Origin: Streptococcus parasanguinis
GTDB lineage: Bacteria > Bacillota > Bacilli > Lactobacillales > Streptococcaceae
Direction: 5' to 3'
NCBI RefSeq assembly: GCF_032163505.1
Contig: NZ_CP134147.1
Location: forward strand, 152,501 to 216,500
Length of the DNA: 64,000 nt
Part shown: piece after piece, positions 1 to 7,568 of the stretch
Layout of the letters: each line of letters starts with the position of its first letter
How positions within the stretch are numbered: the stretch's first letter is position 1
Translations under genes and position numbers: made by a program
The notes under the pieces: model-generated
Databases searched by the model: none
Told to the model about the DNA's origin: nothing
The model's input: the letters and a program-made list of their open reading frames with translations, nothing else

Positions 1-1132
1 ATAACAAATCATCTAATTTATCCGCTAATTTTTGTTGCTTGCTTGGATACAAATGAGAGTATGTATCTATTGTTGTAGTTATAGAAGCATGTCCTAATCT
101 TTCTTTTACGACAAGATAATCTTCTCCTTGGTTTATTAGTAGGGAAGCATGTGAATGCCTGAAGTCATGAATTCTTATTTTTTTTAAAGAACTATCTCTT
201 TGTAATATTTTTTTATATTGTTTTTCGATTGAATCCTTAGTTATCGTAATCGGGCTATTTTGAAATATCTGTAGATCATCTAGGTTGGTTGTAAATTCTT
301 TTAATCTTTCATGCTGTGTTTGCCTCCATTCTTCTAGTGTCTCCACTAGTTTGGTGTTCATGATGATTCTTCGGGTTCCAGCTTTTGTCTTTGTACTACT
401 AATGTGTTCTTCACCTTTTTTAACGTATATTGATTTACTTACATGGATTGTATTTGTAGAAAACTCTATGTCCTTCCACGTTAGAGCAAGAGCTTCTCCG
501 AGTCTTAGACCAGTAAAAAATAGAACTGTGAATAGTAATTTTATATTGTATTCATCGTTGCTAAATAGTGTTAAGAAATGCTTAAATTCTTTTACTGTCC
601 AGAAATTTAATTTTACTTTTTCTATGGGTAATTTTTTCAGTAATCCTACGGGATGTTCCTTGTAAAATCCCTTTCTTAATCCAACATCCAGAATTTTCTT
701 TAGTAAAATTATAATTTTATTAATAGTGTTTGGACTTAGCTTCTTTTCTGAGTTTTGAGTATTTTTATCTCTTAGATGTTCTCTGAATTGATAGATATCT
801 TCATAAGTTAATTTAGCTACATCATCAACTTTTTCAAAATAGTTTTTTATATGCCTGTTATAGTTGTTTTCTTGTGTATCTATATAGCTTTGTTTTCTGT
901 TGTTTATTCTATCCTCTTCTTTTAAGAGATCATAAAGGATATCAATTGATATTTTTGAGTTGAAACTTTTTTCTTTAAGTTCGACACTTCGTAAGTATTG
1001 TTCGGCCTCCAATGCTTCTTTTTTAGTTTTGAATCCTTTTCTTACAATTCTACGTTGTTTTAGAGATATTGGATTTATACCATTGGAAACATCAACAATC
1101 CAAGTTCCGTCTCTACTTTTACGTAAAGCCAT
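1..1132 (-). CDS. int: Tyrosine site-specific integrase (3' end cut by window edge)
   Basis: Catalyses integration and excision of the element at its att sites. The reading frame opens at ATG 1132-1130 and stays open for 377 codons to the left edge, so only a few C-terminal residues are missing. An N-terminal arm-binding and SAM-like core-binding part precedes the catalytic domain. The catalytic set is readable: Arg in TGLRLGEAL, the HDFRHSHAS box, LGHASITTT, and the nucleophile Tyr-358 in DTYSHLY. Overall it resembles the integrases of Tn916-like and other streptococcal ICE/IME elements. It lies directly downstream of the DUF3173 gene with only 3 bp between them, so the two are probably co-transcribed leftwards. 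Confidence 0.93.
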   Translation of the reverse strand, partial: MALRKSRDGTWIVDVSNGINPISLKQRRIVRKGFKTKKEALEAEQYLRSVELKEKSFNSKISIDILYDLLKEEDRINNRKQSYIDTQENNYNRHIKNYFEKVDDVAKLTYEDIYQFREHLRDKNTQNSEKKLSPNTINKIIILLKKILDVGLRKGFYKEHPVGLLKKLPIEKVKLNFWTVKEFKHFLTLFSNDEYNIKLLFTVLFFTGLRLGEALALTWKDIEFSTNTIHVSKSIYVKKGEEHISSTKTKAGTRRIIMNTKLVETLEEWRQTQHERLKEFTTNLDDLQIFQNSPITITKDSIEKQYKKILQRDSSLKKIRIHDFRHSHASLLINQGEDYLVVKERLGHASITTTIDTYSHLYPSKQQKLADKLDDLL

Positions 1133-1135
1133 AAG

Positions 1136-1330
1136 CTACGCTTCTTTCTGGAGTTCAATTCCTAATAGTTCTTCTGCGACACTGGCTGGAATTGTACCAA
1201 TCCTTTTGTTATCGTAGATGTTAAAACCACGATTCACTAATAGTAATTTGCCGGTATGGATAATCTTTCTTGCAGTTCCTGGAGCAAATCCAAGTTCGAT
1301 AAGGTCATCTTTTGTTACAGTTTTAATCAT
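1136..1330 (-). CDS. DUF3173 family small protein, putative excisionase-like factor
   Basis: A 64-residue protein of the DUF3173 type, commonly found immediately before integrase genes in streptococcal integrative elements. The N-terminal half (TKDDLIELGFAPGTARKII) reads like a helix-turn-helix that recognises DNA. The position, 3 bp before int and on the same strand, suggests a role in integration/excision control comparable to Xis, but that is inferred from context only. The start is ATG at 1330, with a GGAGATC ribosome binding site just upstream on the minus strand. Confidence 0.75.
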   Translation of the reverse strand: MIKTVTKDDLIELGFAPGTARKIIHTGKLLLVNRGFNIYDNKRIGTIPASVAEELLGIELQKEA

Positions 1331-1389
1331 GTGATCTCCTTTTCTAATTAGATTAAGTAAGGGGAGGATTAACTCCCCTTGTCTGATAT

Positions 1390-1776
1390 TTATTTTTGTT
1401 TTACATCTACTAAATGGATAGCATCTGCCTTGTAATACATTGTCGAACTAATCATAGTAGCTTGTAAATTGTCAAATGTAACTGGTACTTCATCCATTGC
1501 TTGGATATAGTCATTATCAACCAAGGCATCTGGATTGTCTACTGAGACTTGGGTTGATTTCTTTTTGAATTGTCCATCCTTAATTGTTACATTGTATTTC
1601 CAACCAATGATTCTATCGGTATTAAAACGTCTTTCGCTACCATCTCGGTTTTTGATAATTTCTCCGTTTGCATCTGCTCGGACTTCCGTTTCAAATTTTG
1701 GAATAACTTCATCCAATTCAAATTTTGTTCCAATGTTATTAAAATTCCAGTCATTTTGTGAAAGCATTTTTGCCAT
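1390..1776 (-). CDS. Hypothetical protein of the mobile element
   Basis: A 128-residue soluble, acidic protein that I do not recognise. It contains no obvious DNA-binding helix-turn-helix, signal peptide or membrane segment. The middle (EIIKNRDGSERRFNTDRIIGWKYNV) looks like a beta-rich domain. Its stop is followed by a short spacer before the DUF3173 gene, and its start lies 2 bp after the stop of the replication initiator gene, so the two are probably translated from one message. ATG 1776 is preceded by an AAGGAGAAATT ribosome binding site. An auxiliary role in element replication or mobilisation would fit the position but is not shown. Confidence 0.7.
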   Translation of the reverse strand: MAKMLSQNDWNFNNIGTKFELDEVIPKFETEVRADANGEIIKNRDGSERRFNTDRIIGWKYNVTIKDGQFKKKSTQVSVDNPDALVDNDYIQAMDEVPVTFDNLQATMISSTMYYKADAIHLVDVKQK

Positions 1777-1778
1777 AA

Positions 1779-2975
1779 TTAATTTCTCCTTTTGATATTT
1801 TCTTTGATTGTGGGGATCAAATCCTCTCTTTTAAAGAGAATTGCCCTTTCTATTAATCCACTTGCTAAATCTGGTGGATATTCCATATTGTTGAGTGCGA
1901 GATAGTTAGATTTCTCATACTCATGCAGTAAGTTATTGTCGTATAGAAATTTATACGCTTTTAGAATAGCTCCAGAACCTTTATAGGTAAACCATTCTAA
2001 TTTTTGTTCTAGTTCTGTTTTTGGTTTTGAAATAATGATAGAGACAGGTTTTGAGTGACCTAAAAACTTTTCCCAAGATCTCAAGGGTTTTGAGAAGTGA
2101 CTATCACTATAGAACCTCACTTTTTCTTTGAGATATCCCTTGGTAAAGTTGAGAAGATCTATTTCCGAATGCAACCATTCTTGAATGAAGTAGTGAGCTT
2201 TTTCTTTCCTAAGTTCTAACTCAGTTCTTATCCAATTTTCTATATACCGCTTGCTGATACCGAGCTTCTCAGCTCGTTCTAAGCGTTTATCGTAAATTCT
2301 AAGTCTTTCATCATCATTGGGTTTTCTCAAATATAAGGTCTGGCCGATTGTTTCATCTCCGTAGGTATTGTAGTAGGTACTTTTTCCATATATAAAGCGT
2401 TTCTTCTGACAAATCTTTAGAAGCTGATTAGGAGTGAAATAGGGTGTTTCATTAAAATCATCTATTGCAATATCAATTCGTCTTACTGAAAATTGATTGT
2501 AATTGTAGTAGAGGTTGTTCAGAAACTGTCTTTCGGACAGACTATTTGGATCTAATACCATATCTCTATAGAACTCGAGTGCCTGTCCTGACATGACAAG
2601 CATGTAGGACGACTCTTTCGCTCCATAGTAGATACGGATATTTCCATAATGAAGCTGGCTATCATAGTTATAGTATTTAAGGCTCCCTATATTCTCAATA
2701 AATAGGTCATAGTCAAGAAATAGAATGTCTTCGATTATTTCTCTTGGCGAAAATTCAGTCTTGTCAAACTGAATTTGAATCCAGTCAAATACAGAACGTA
2801 AATGTTCATTTTTTGCCATAGATTTTGATTCAACTTTTTGCCTAATTTTGCCACCCTTAAAATCTCCAAAACCCTTGGTAATACTGAATTCTTTCGATGG
2901 TACACCTAACTTGCAGAGGGTGGTGTTACTACACACCCTATCGGTCAAAAATGGTCCGTCCGCATCTACGCTCAT
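1779..2975 (-). CDS. Rolling-circle replication initiator / MobT-type relaxase (Rep_trans family)
   Basis: A 398-residue protein of the Rep_trans (replication initiation factor) family, which includes plasmid pT181-type initiators and the MobT relaxase of Tn916-like elements. Such proteins nick one strand at oriT/dso. Visible family landmarks are RRIDIAIDDF (residues 165-174), the GQTLYLRKP...RIYDKRLE block (211-233, with Tyr-229 a candidate nicking residue) and WIRTELELR (249-257). The start is uncertain. ATG 2975 sits inside a perfect inverted repeat (2975-2983 with 3000-3008), and the first 52 codons run through another hairpin, so the region may really be the nick/origin site. Internal ATG 2819 (MAKNEH) is an alternative start without a good ribosome binding site. 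Confidence 0.85.
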   Translation of the reverse strand: MSVDADGPFLTDRVCSNTTLCKLGVPSKEFSITKGFGDFKGGKIRQKVESKSMAKNEHLRSVFDWIQIQFDKTEFSPREIIEDILFLDYDLFIENIGSLKYYNYDSQLHYGNIRIYYGAKESSYMLVMSGQALEFYRDMVLDPNSLSERQFLNNLYYNYNQFSVRRIDIAIDDFNETPYFTPNQLLKICQKKRFIYGKSTYYNTYGDETIGQTLYLRKPNDDERLRIYDKRLERAEKLGISKRYIENWIRTELELRKEKAHYFIQEWLHSEIDLLNFTKGYLKEKVRFYSDSHFSKPLRSWEKFLGHSKPVSIIISKPKTELEQKLEWFTYKGSGAILKAYKFLYDNNLLHEYEKSNYLALNNMEYPPDLASGLIERAILFKREDLIPTIKENIKRRN

Positions 2976-3008
2976 TTTCGGCTTTCTGCCTCATGGCTCA
3001 GCCGAAAA
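2919..3008 (-). other. Candidate oriT / nick region: two hairpins at the start of the initiator gene
   Basis: Two structures lie close together. At 2919-2938 GGGTGGTGT and ACACACCC flank a TACT loop, with one bulged base. At 2975-2983 and 3000-3008 the arms TTTTCGGCT and AGCCGAAAA are perfect inverted repeats around a 16-base loop. Rep_trans/MobT initiators nick at hairpins next to or inside their own gene, so this is a plausible origin of transfer or replication. The same structure would also cover the annotated start codon and could control initiator translation. Confidence 0.45.
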
Positions 3009-3015
3009 CTCGCTA

Positions 3016-3489
3016 TTAGCGGAACCTATTTTTTGACCTCTTGTTAACAAACCCTAGTAAGCCGGTTTGCATCGACTCTTCAATATCTTGGATTTTCTTT
3101 TTTAGGTTGGAATTCTCAATTTTTATCAGTCGCATTTCTCGCTTAAATTCCTGTTTTAAGGCGCTCAGTTCATCGTAGAGCTCATCTATTACTTGGTTTA
3201 GGGATTCATGTTCATTGTCTGCTAGACTCCCAAATACGGCTTGTATAGCCTCTTTTAGACCTATTTCAAGTTTTAGTTTAGCTAACTTTTGAAATTGTCT
3301 AAGGTCTTCGTCTGTAAAATCATAGGCAACTGTATAACTTAATTGATGAGTTCTGGGATTTCTACTGATAGGAACTTTAATTTTCTTAAATTCCTTGCCA
3401 CTTATCTCTTTAATCAGTTGAATCCAATTTTTAAGAGTAGAGGTAGAGTTTAGGCCAGAAATTTGATTGACTAACTCTTTATTGGTCAT
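3016..3489 (-). CDS. Element-encoded small protein with possible HTH and C-terminal coiled coil
   Basis: A 157-residue charged protein upstream of the initiator gene. Residues 1-30 look like a MerR-like or winged helix-turn-helix that would bind DNA. Residues about 62-80 (DEDLRQFQKLAKLKLE) are helical. Residues about 100-140 form a heptad-like coiled coil (KQEFKREMRLIKIENSNLKKKIQDIEES) likely to drive oligomerisation. This layout is common in accessory proteins of plasmid replication or copy control. It is the first gene of the leftward block and faces the repressor gene across the 3490-3808 control region. I cannot name the family. Confidence 0.6.
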   Translation of the reverse strand: MTNKELVNQISGLNSTSTLKNWIQLIKEISGKEFKKIKVPISRNPRTHQLSYTVAYDFTDEDLRQFQKLAKLKLEIGLKEAIQAVFGSLADNEHESLNQVIDELYDELSALKQEFKREMRLIKIENSNLKKKIQDIEESMQTGLLGFVNKRSKNRFR

Positions 3490-3808
3490 CTTTTTGTGAA
3501 ACCTCCGAAATTTTCTTGTGCAACTGAAGAGTTTTCTGTGGTATAATTGTTACATAATATGTTTTGATCTTGGAACGAACGGCACATTTGTTTCAAGATT
3601 TTTTATTTTGTCGAATCCTACCTCCTTTATTAAAATTTTTTAAATCGACTACTAGTTACATACGCTTTTACCTCCTTTTATGCTATAATATTCTCAATGG
3701 AATATTCAATCTCAAAATAAATATTCCTTATGGAATAATTCTATTTTATACCGTTTAGAATATTTTGTCAAGCTAAAATATACGAATAAGAATATCTATA
3801 GGAGAATT
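3490..3808. promoter_or_regulatory. Divergent control region of the mobile element with repressor palindromes
   Basis: The gap between the leftward mobilisation genes and the rightward repressor holds no convincing gene. It contains AATATTC-6 nt-GAATATT at 3687-3706 and a second palindrome, TATTCC-4 nt-GGAATA at 3722-3737. A third half-matched pair (GAATATT near 3758, GAATATC near 3791) sits closer to the repressor start. A TATAAT hexamer (3684-3689) overlaps the first palindrome. These are candidate operators for the adjacent repressor; the repeated GAATAT core is seen directly, the binding is inferred. Confidence 0.5.
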
Positions 3809-4255
3809 ATGTATACAGAGGATTATAAATTTTCAGAGAGGTTAAAAACTCTCAGAAAATCAAAAAAGTTAACTCAAGTACAAATATCGGAATTAATTGG
3901 AGTTCAACAAGGGACATATTCTCGGTGGGAGAATGGAACGTTAGAACCAGGATTAGAATTCGTTGTGAAATTAGCAAATATCTTTGGGACTACTACAGAT
4001 TATTTGCTGGGACAAAAACCTTATTCAATTATCAGTAGTTTACCTCTAGAACAATTAGATCTTACCAATATTGCAAACTTTTCAAAGGATGAGTTTGATA
4101 TTTTGAAACATTCAATAGCAGTTTCGGTGGCAAGAAATAAAATAAAGGCAACAGAACTAAAAGATAGAGTTATAGAAAAAAATCAGTTGTCAGAAAAAGA
4201 TGCAGAACTTTTGAATAAGATTTTTGAAGAAGTTAAAACTTATTGGGAAAATTAG
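3809..4255 (+). CDS. Phage-type HTH repressor (XRE/cI family) of the mobile element
   Basis: A 148-residue regulator with a classic HTH_3 domain at residues about 9-63 (RLKTLRKSKKLTQVQISELI, WENGTLEPGLE, IFGTTTDYLLG). The remainder is helical and probably mediates dimerisation; no LexA-type Ser/Lys autocleavage site is evident. It is transcribed away from the integrase/relaxase block across a spacer with palindromes, the usual arrangement for a repressor keeping element genes silent. ATG 3809 follows a TAGGAG ribosome binding site. An AGTTC-TTAT-GAACT hairpin with T-run follows at 4328-4348. Confidence 0.85.
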   Translation: MYTEDYKFSERLKTLRKSKKLTQVQISELIGVQQGTYSRWENGTLEPGLEFVVKLANIFGTTTDYLLGQKPYSIISSLPLEQLDLTNIANFSKDEFDILKHSIAVSVARNKIKATELKDRVIEKNQLSEKDAELLNKIFEEVKTYWEN

Positions 4256-4327
4256 GAGGACGCTAGTCTTCAAAATTCCCTCCCAAAATGTGTCCAAAAT
4301 ATTGACAGAATTCTAGCTTTTCATTAT

Positions 4328-4348
4328 AGTTCTTATGGAACTTTTTTT
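4328..4348 (+). terminator. Intrinsic terminator after the element repressor
   Basis: A short hairpin with AGTTC and GAACT arms around TTAT(G) is followed by a run of seven T. Confidence 0.55.
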
Positions 4349-4418
4349 CTACAACAAAATAGGCTCCATAATATCCATAGGGGATTTACCCACTACAAAT
4401 AGTATAGAGCCGGTTTTA

Positions 4419-4745
4419 TTAATGTCCTGCATTTCCTAATAAGTTAACCATGACAACACCAATGATAATCAAAATTAAACCGATAATGCTATAAACATTT
4501 AGTGTTTCTTTGAAAATCATTACTGCGATAGAGGCTGTCAAAACTAAACCGACAGCTGACCATGTTGCATAAGCTATTCCTAAAGGAATTTTTTGCATTG
4601 CTAGTGAGAGGAAATAGAAACAAACGCCATAGCTAAGTAGGGCAGAAACGGTTGGAATAGGCTTTGTAAAACCGTCTGATAATTTCAAAAGGTTAGTTCC
4701 CAATATCTCTCCTACAATGGCGATAAAAAGATAAAAGTATGACAT
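4419..4745 (-). CDS. SMR family multidrug / quaternary ammonium efflux protein
   Basis: A 108-residue integral membrane protein with four predicted helices, the standard length of the small multidrug resistance family. The essential membrane carboxylate Glu-13 (FIAIVGEILG) is present. So is the IPLGIAYATWSAVG signature of the drug-exporting Qac/EmrE branch. It would act as a dimer exporting lipophilic cations in exchange for protons. A good AGGAGGTTAAAGAC ribosome binding site precedes ATG 4745. It lies alone, opposite in direction to its neighbours, between the repressor and the tRNA fragment, so it is probably cargo of the mobile element. Paired SMR subunits exist (EbrAB), but no partner gene is visible here. 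Confidence 0.88.
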   Translation of the reverse strand: MSYFYLFIAIVGEILGTNLLKLSDGFTKPIPTVSALLSYGVCFYFLSLAMQKIPLGIAYATWSAVGLVLTASIAVMIFKETLNVYSIIGLILIIIGVVMVNLLGNAGH

Positions 4746-5010
4746 GTCTTTAACCTCCTATATGTCATGTTTTTGCTCTAAGAGCTATTATAGCTATCCG
4801 TTTTTTATAAATCTTGGCACAAGTCATGAGAATTTGTAGTAAAACTGTGGCAGACACTTTTTCAGAACCAATAGCTGATAAGTTTAGTATATCATAAGAT
4901 AAATTTTAAAAAAAGTCTTGATTTATTTCAATGTCTTGCGTGGTCTCGATTTTACTGGTAAAATTACTTTTAAGAACTTTAAAAAAGAGGTTTCTATATT
5001 TGACAAAACA

Positions 5011-5316
5011 ATGACTTGTTGTCCCGAATGTGGGCATCCTTTGGAGAAAAAATTTTTAAAAGATGAGGGAGATATTCCTTATTGTTCACAATGTGCGAGT
5101 TTTCGTTTTCCAGTCTTTAATACAGCAATTAGTGCGATTTTATTTAATGAAAAACATGATAAGATTCTCTTGATTAAGCAATATGACATGGCTGAGCATA
5201 TTTTGCTAGCTGGTTATGTGTCTAATGATATTCACAACCAATTTCTACAATCATTAAAGGCAATTAATTTAGCCTCTCTTATTACGGATATGGGTAATAA
5301 AATTGCACAAAACTAG
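5011..5316 (+). pseudogene. Truncated zinc-ribbon Nudix hydrolase
   Basis: From ATG 5011 the product begins with a zinc ribbon (CCPECGHP...YCSQCASFRFP) and the first Nudix strands up to LLAGYVS, as in streptococcal NADH-pyrophosphatase-like Nudix proteins. The sequence then departs from the family. The Nudix box (GX5EX7REUXEEXGU) is absent and an unrelated 30-residue tail leads to the stop. The open frame reaches further upstream to a TTG at 4918, but those residues do not fit the family and have no ribosome binding site. It looks like a gene cut and fused by recombination near the element end, and is probably inactive as a hydrolase. Confidence 0.6.
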
Positions 5317-5469
5317 TCCAAAACTCTTTTTAATAAGGAGTATACTTTCTAGCATTTTATAGTTACTAAAAAGTATCTAAACTTTGGAAGTGATACTAAG
5401 TTTTAAAAAATATTATGGAAAAAAAGCTTATAAAATCAATATTTCTGAGATTTAAAACTAATAATATTA

Positions 5470-5523
5470 GACTCAAAATCCAGTGTCCGCAAGGACGTGC
5501 CGGTTCGACCCCGGCCGCCGGTA
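5470..5523 (+). other. 3' fragment of tRNA-Leu(CAA), attachment site (att) of the element
   Basis: The sequence from the anticodon loop onward reads as a leucine tRNA: loop CTCAAAA with anticodon CAA, 3' anticodon stem TCCAG, variable arm TCCGCAAGGA, a T arm GCCGG-TTCGACC-CCGGC and the 3' acceptor strand. The 5' half (acceptor, D arm, 5' anticodon stem) is missing: the base before GACTCAAAATCC is AT-rich element DNA rather than the complementary CTGG. This is the usual scar left when an integrase recombines in a tRNA 3' half. A functional copy should lie left of the window. Confidence 0.8.
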
Positions 5524-5530
5524 TAGATTA

Positions 5531-5554
5531 AAAAGGAGTTTTACTCCTTTTTTT
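5531..5554 (+). terminator. Intrinsic terminator behind the tRNA-Leu fragment
   Basis: AAAGGAG and CTCCTTT arms around TTTTA, followed by a long T-run. It is presumably the original tRNA terminator, carried with the 3' fragment. Confidence 0.7.
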
Positions 5555-5578
5555 GTTTATTTTTTTTCTTTTTTGTGA

Positions 5579-5595
5579 TATAATTAACCGGTAAA
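5579..5595 (+). promoter_or_regulatory. adcRCBA promoter -10 overlapped by an AdcR box
   Basis: TATAAT at 5579-5584 is followed without a gap by TTAACCGGTAAA (5584-5595). This matches the known AdcR operator TTAACYRGTTAA at 11 of 12 positions. Zinc-loaded AdcR bound here would block its own operon. No good -35 hexamer is visible at standard spacing in the T-rich upstream DNA. Confidence 0.75.
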
Positions 5596-5626
5596 GTTTC
5601 TTTTAATGAATTAGAAGGAGTTAATT

Positions 5627-6064
5627 TTGTCTGAAGTTGCAAACAAAATCGATCGATTTTTAAATTCTATTTTATTGTTATCAGAAAATCAGCATGAGAT
5701 TTTAGTTGGTTCTTGTACAAGTGGTGTTTCATTAACCAACACTCAGGAACATATCTTGATGCTGGTTGCTGATGAAGCTCTAACCAATTCTGTCTTAGCT
5801 AAGAAATTGAATGTCAGTCAGGCTGCTATCACGAAGGCCGTGAAGCCCTTATTAAGTCAGGGGATGCTGGAGACTTATCGAGATGAAAATGATGCTCGGG
5901 TTCTCTATTATCGCTTAACTGAGATTGGTAAGCCAATTGCATTAGAGCATCAGCACCACCATCAGCATACCCTTCACACTTATGAGGATGTTTTGTCGAA
6001 GTTTACCAAGAATGAGCAAGGGGTTATTTCGCGGTTTTTAGATTTATTGGAAGAGGAGTTATAG
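5627..6064 (+). CDS. adcR: Zinc-responsive MarR-family repressor AdcR
   Basis: A 145-residue MarR-type regulator of zinc uptake. The zinc ligands known from pneumococcal AdcR are all in register: Glu-24, Cys-30, Glu-41, His-42, Glu-107, His-108 and His-112. The winged helix-turn-helix lies around residues 50-95 ([29 protein letters not shown]). Translation starts at TTG 5627 behind AGAAGGAG. It is the first gene of adcRCBA and one base separates it from adcC. An AdcR box in its own promoter points to autoregulation. Confidence 0.96.
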   Translation: MSEVANKIDRFLNSILLLSENQHEILVGSCTSGVSLTNTQEHILMLVADEALTNSVLAKKLNVSQAAITKAVKPLLSQGMLETYRDENDARVLYYRLTEIGKPIALEHQHHHQHTLHTYEDVLSKFTKNEQGVISRFLDLLEEEL

Positions 6065-6065
6065 T

Positions 6066-6770
6066 TTGAGGTATATTACGGTTTCAAATTTATCGTTCTA
6101 TTATGATCGAGAACCGGTTTTAGAAGGGATCAATTACTACTTAGATAGTGGAGAGTTTGTTACGCTGACTGGTGAGAATGGGGCTGCTAAGTCAACCTTG
6201 ATTAAGGCTAGCCTTGGCATCTTACAGCCCAAGGTTGGGACTGTTGAGATTTCAAAGACGAATGTTAAGGGAAAGAAGTTAAGGATTGCTTATTTGCCGC
6301 AACAAATTGCTAGTTTTAATGCAGGGTTTCCAAGTACGGTCTATGAATTTGTGAAATCAGGTCGGTATCCTCGTAAAGGATGGTTTCGAAAGTTGAATGA
6401 GCACGATGAAAAACATATTCTGAAGAGTTTGGAATCTGTTGGGATGCTGGAGTTCAAGGATCGGGCGATTGGTTCTTTGTCTGGTGGTCAGAAACAGCGT
6501 GCTGTCATTGCTCGGATGTTTGCTTCAGATCCGGATATCTTTGTTTTAGATGAACCTACGACAGGGATGGATGCGACGACAAAGAGTGATTTTTATGAGT
6601 TGATGCATCACAGTGCGCATCACCATCAAAAATCTGTTTTGATGATTACGCATGATCCTGAAGAGGTTAGCCAATTTGCGGATCGGAATATTCATTTGGT
6701 TCGTGACCAAAGCTCTCCTTGGAGATGTTTTAATGTCCATGATACTGAAGGGGAGGGTGACCATGCTTGA
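6066..6770 (+). CDS. adcC: Zinc ABC transporter ATP-binding protein AdcC
   Basis: A 234-residue ATPase that powers the AdcABC zinc importer at the inner face of the membrane. It shows a Walker A GENGAAKS (residues 36-43; the Ala in place of the usual Gly is also typical of AdcC), the LSGGQKQR signature and the Walker B/D-loop [11 protein letters not shown]. The H-loop is MITHDPEEV. The start is TTG 6066, immediately after the adcR stop. The stop codon lies inside the start of adcB, indicating translational coupling. Confidence 0.96.
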   Translation: MRYITVSNLSFYYDREPVLEGINYYLDSGEFVTLTGENGAAKSTLIKASLGILQPKVGTVEISKTNVKGKKLRIAYLPQQIASFNAGFPSTVYEFVKSGRYPRKGWFRKLNEHDEKHILKSLESVGMLEFKDRAIGSLSGGQKQRAVIARMFASDPDIFVLDEPTTGMDATTKSDFYELMHHSAHHHQKSVLMITHDPEEVSQFADRNIHLVRDQSSPWRCFNVHDTEGEGDHA

Positions 6771-7566
6771 TTTATTCCAGTATGATTTTATGCAACGGGC
6801 CTTGTTGGCTATGGTTGCCATGAGTCTTTTTTCTCCTGTATTAGGGATTTTCTTGATTTTAAGACGGCAGAGTCTTATGAGTGATACGCTAAGTCACGTC
6901 TCTCTTGCGGGTGTCGCTTTTGGGCTTTTCCTTGGGATCTCTCCAACGCTCTCGACTATGATCATTGTCATTATTGCTGCGGTTTTTCTTGAGTATTTGC
7001 GGACCTTATTTAAGGACTTTATGGAGATCGGGACGGCAATTTTAATGTCCACAGGTCTTGCCCTAGCTTTGGTACTGATGCGTGGTGGTGGGAAGAGCTC
7101 GATGAGTTTGGATCAATACTTGTTCGGTTCTACCCTAACCATTACGGATGAACAGGTGATTGCCTTGTTTGTGATTGCTTTTGTTGTATTAGTGTTGACG
7201 GCCTTATTCTTGCGTCCTATGTATATTTTGACCTTTGATGAAGATACGGCCTTTGTAGATGGCCTTCCGGTCCGGACCATGTCCATTTTATTTAATGTGG
7301 TAACGGGGGTTGCTATCGCCTTAATGATTCCTGCAGCAGGATCGTTATTGGTTTCAACCATCATGGTCTTACCGGCTAGTATTGCGCTGAAATTAGGGAA
7401 GAACTTCCGTGGGGTCATGCTGATTGCGGTCATCATTGGTTTTATCGGGATGTTTAGTGGGTTGATTTTGTCTTATATTGCAGATACACCAGCGAGTGCC
7501 AGCATCACGCTTTTATTTGTGGCACTGTTCTTGCTTGTGAATCTTGGATCACGTTTGAGGAAATAG
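6763..7566 (+). CDS. adcB: Zinc ABC transporter permease AdcB
   Basis: A 267-residue membrane protein of the ABC-3 (manganese/zinc) permease family with about eight to nine hydrophobic helices. It forms the channel through which AdcA-delivered zinc passes. I chose ATG 6763 ([15 protein letters not shown]), which follows a GGGAGGGTGACC ribosome binding site and overlaps the adcC stop. The frame is open further upstream, but that part is adcC in another frame. Confidence 0.95.
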   Translation: MLDLFQYDFMQRALLAMVAMSLFSPVLGIFLILRRQSLMSDTLSHVSLAGVAFGLFLGISPTLSTMIIVIIAAVFLEYLRTLFKDFMEIGTAILMSTGLALALVLMRGGGKSSMSLDQYLFGSTLTITDEQVIALFVIAFVVLVLTALFLRPMYILTFDEDTAFVDGLPVRTMSILFNVVTGVAIALMIPAAGSLLVSTIMVLPASIALKLGKNFRGVMLIAVIIGFIGMFSGLILSYIADTPASASITLLFVALFLLVNLGSRLRK

Positions 7567-7568
7567 AT

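Larger units (their letters stand above)
1..5523. mobile_element. Integrative mobilizable element in tRNA-Leu (right part; left end outside window)
   Basis: The region is AT-rich compared with the chromosome to its right. It groups a tyrosine integrase, a DUF3173 protein, a rolling-circle initiator/MobT-type relaxase, a small coiled-coil protein and a divergent phage-type repressor. An SMR pump and a broken Nudix gene follow as cargo. No conjugation ATPase, coupling protein or VirB4-like gene is visible, so it looks mobilizable rather than self-transmissible, unless such genes lie left of the window. The right boundary is set by a 54-bp 3' fragment of tRNA-Leu(CAA) at 5470-5523. The intact tRNA should lie beyond the left edge next to the integrase 3' end. 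The element type and boundaries are inferred. Confidence 0.75.

Noticed and set aside
285..665. Open frame on the plus strand inside the integrase gene
   Set aside because: It is antisense to a clearly coding integrase with an intact catalytic set, has no ribosome binding site and no recognisable product.
3564..3758. 64-codon open frame in the element control region
   Set aside because: It overlaps repressor palindromes, has a skewed Phe/Tyr/Leu composition from AT-rich DNA and lacks a ribosome binding site.
5470..5523. Functional tRNA-Leu gene
   Set aside because: The acceptor, D arm and 5' anticodon stem are missing, so only an attachment-site remnant remains.
6652..6762. Longer N-terminus for AdcB
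   Set aside because: The extension lies within adcC in another frame; ATG 6763 has a ribosome binding site and the family start.
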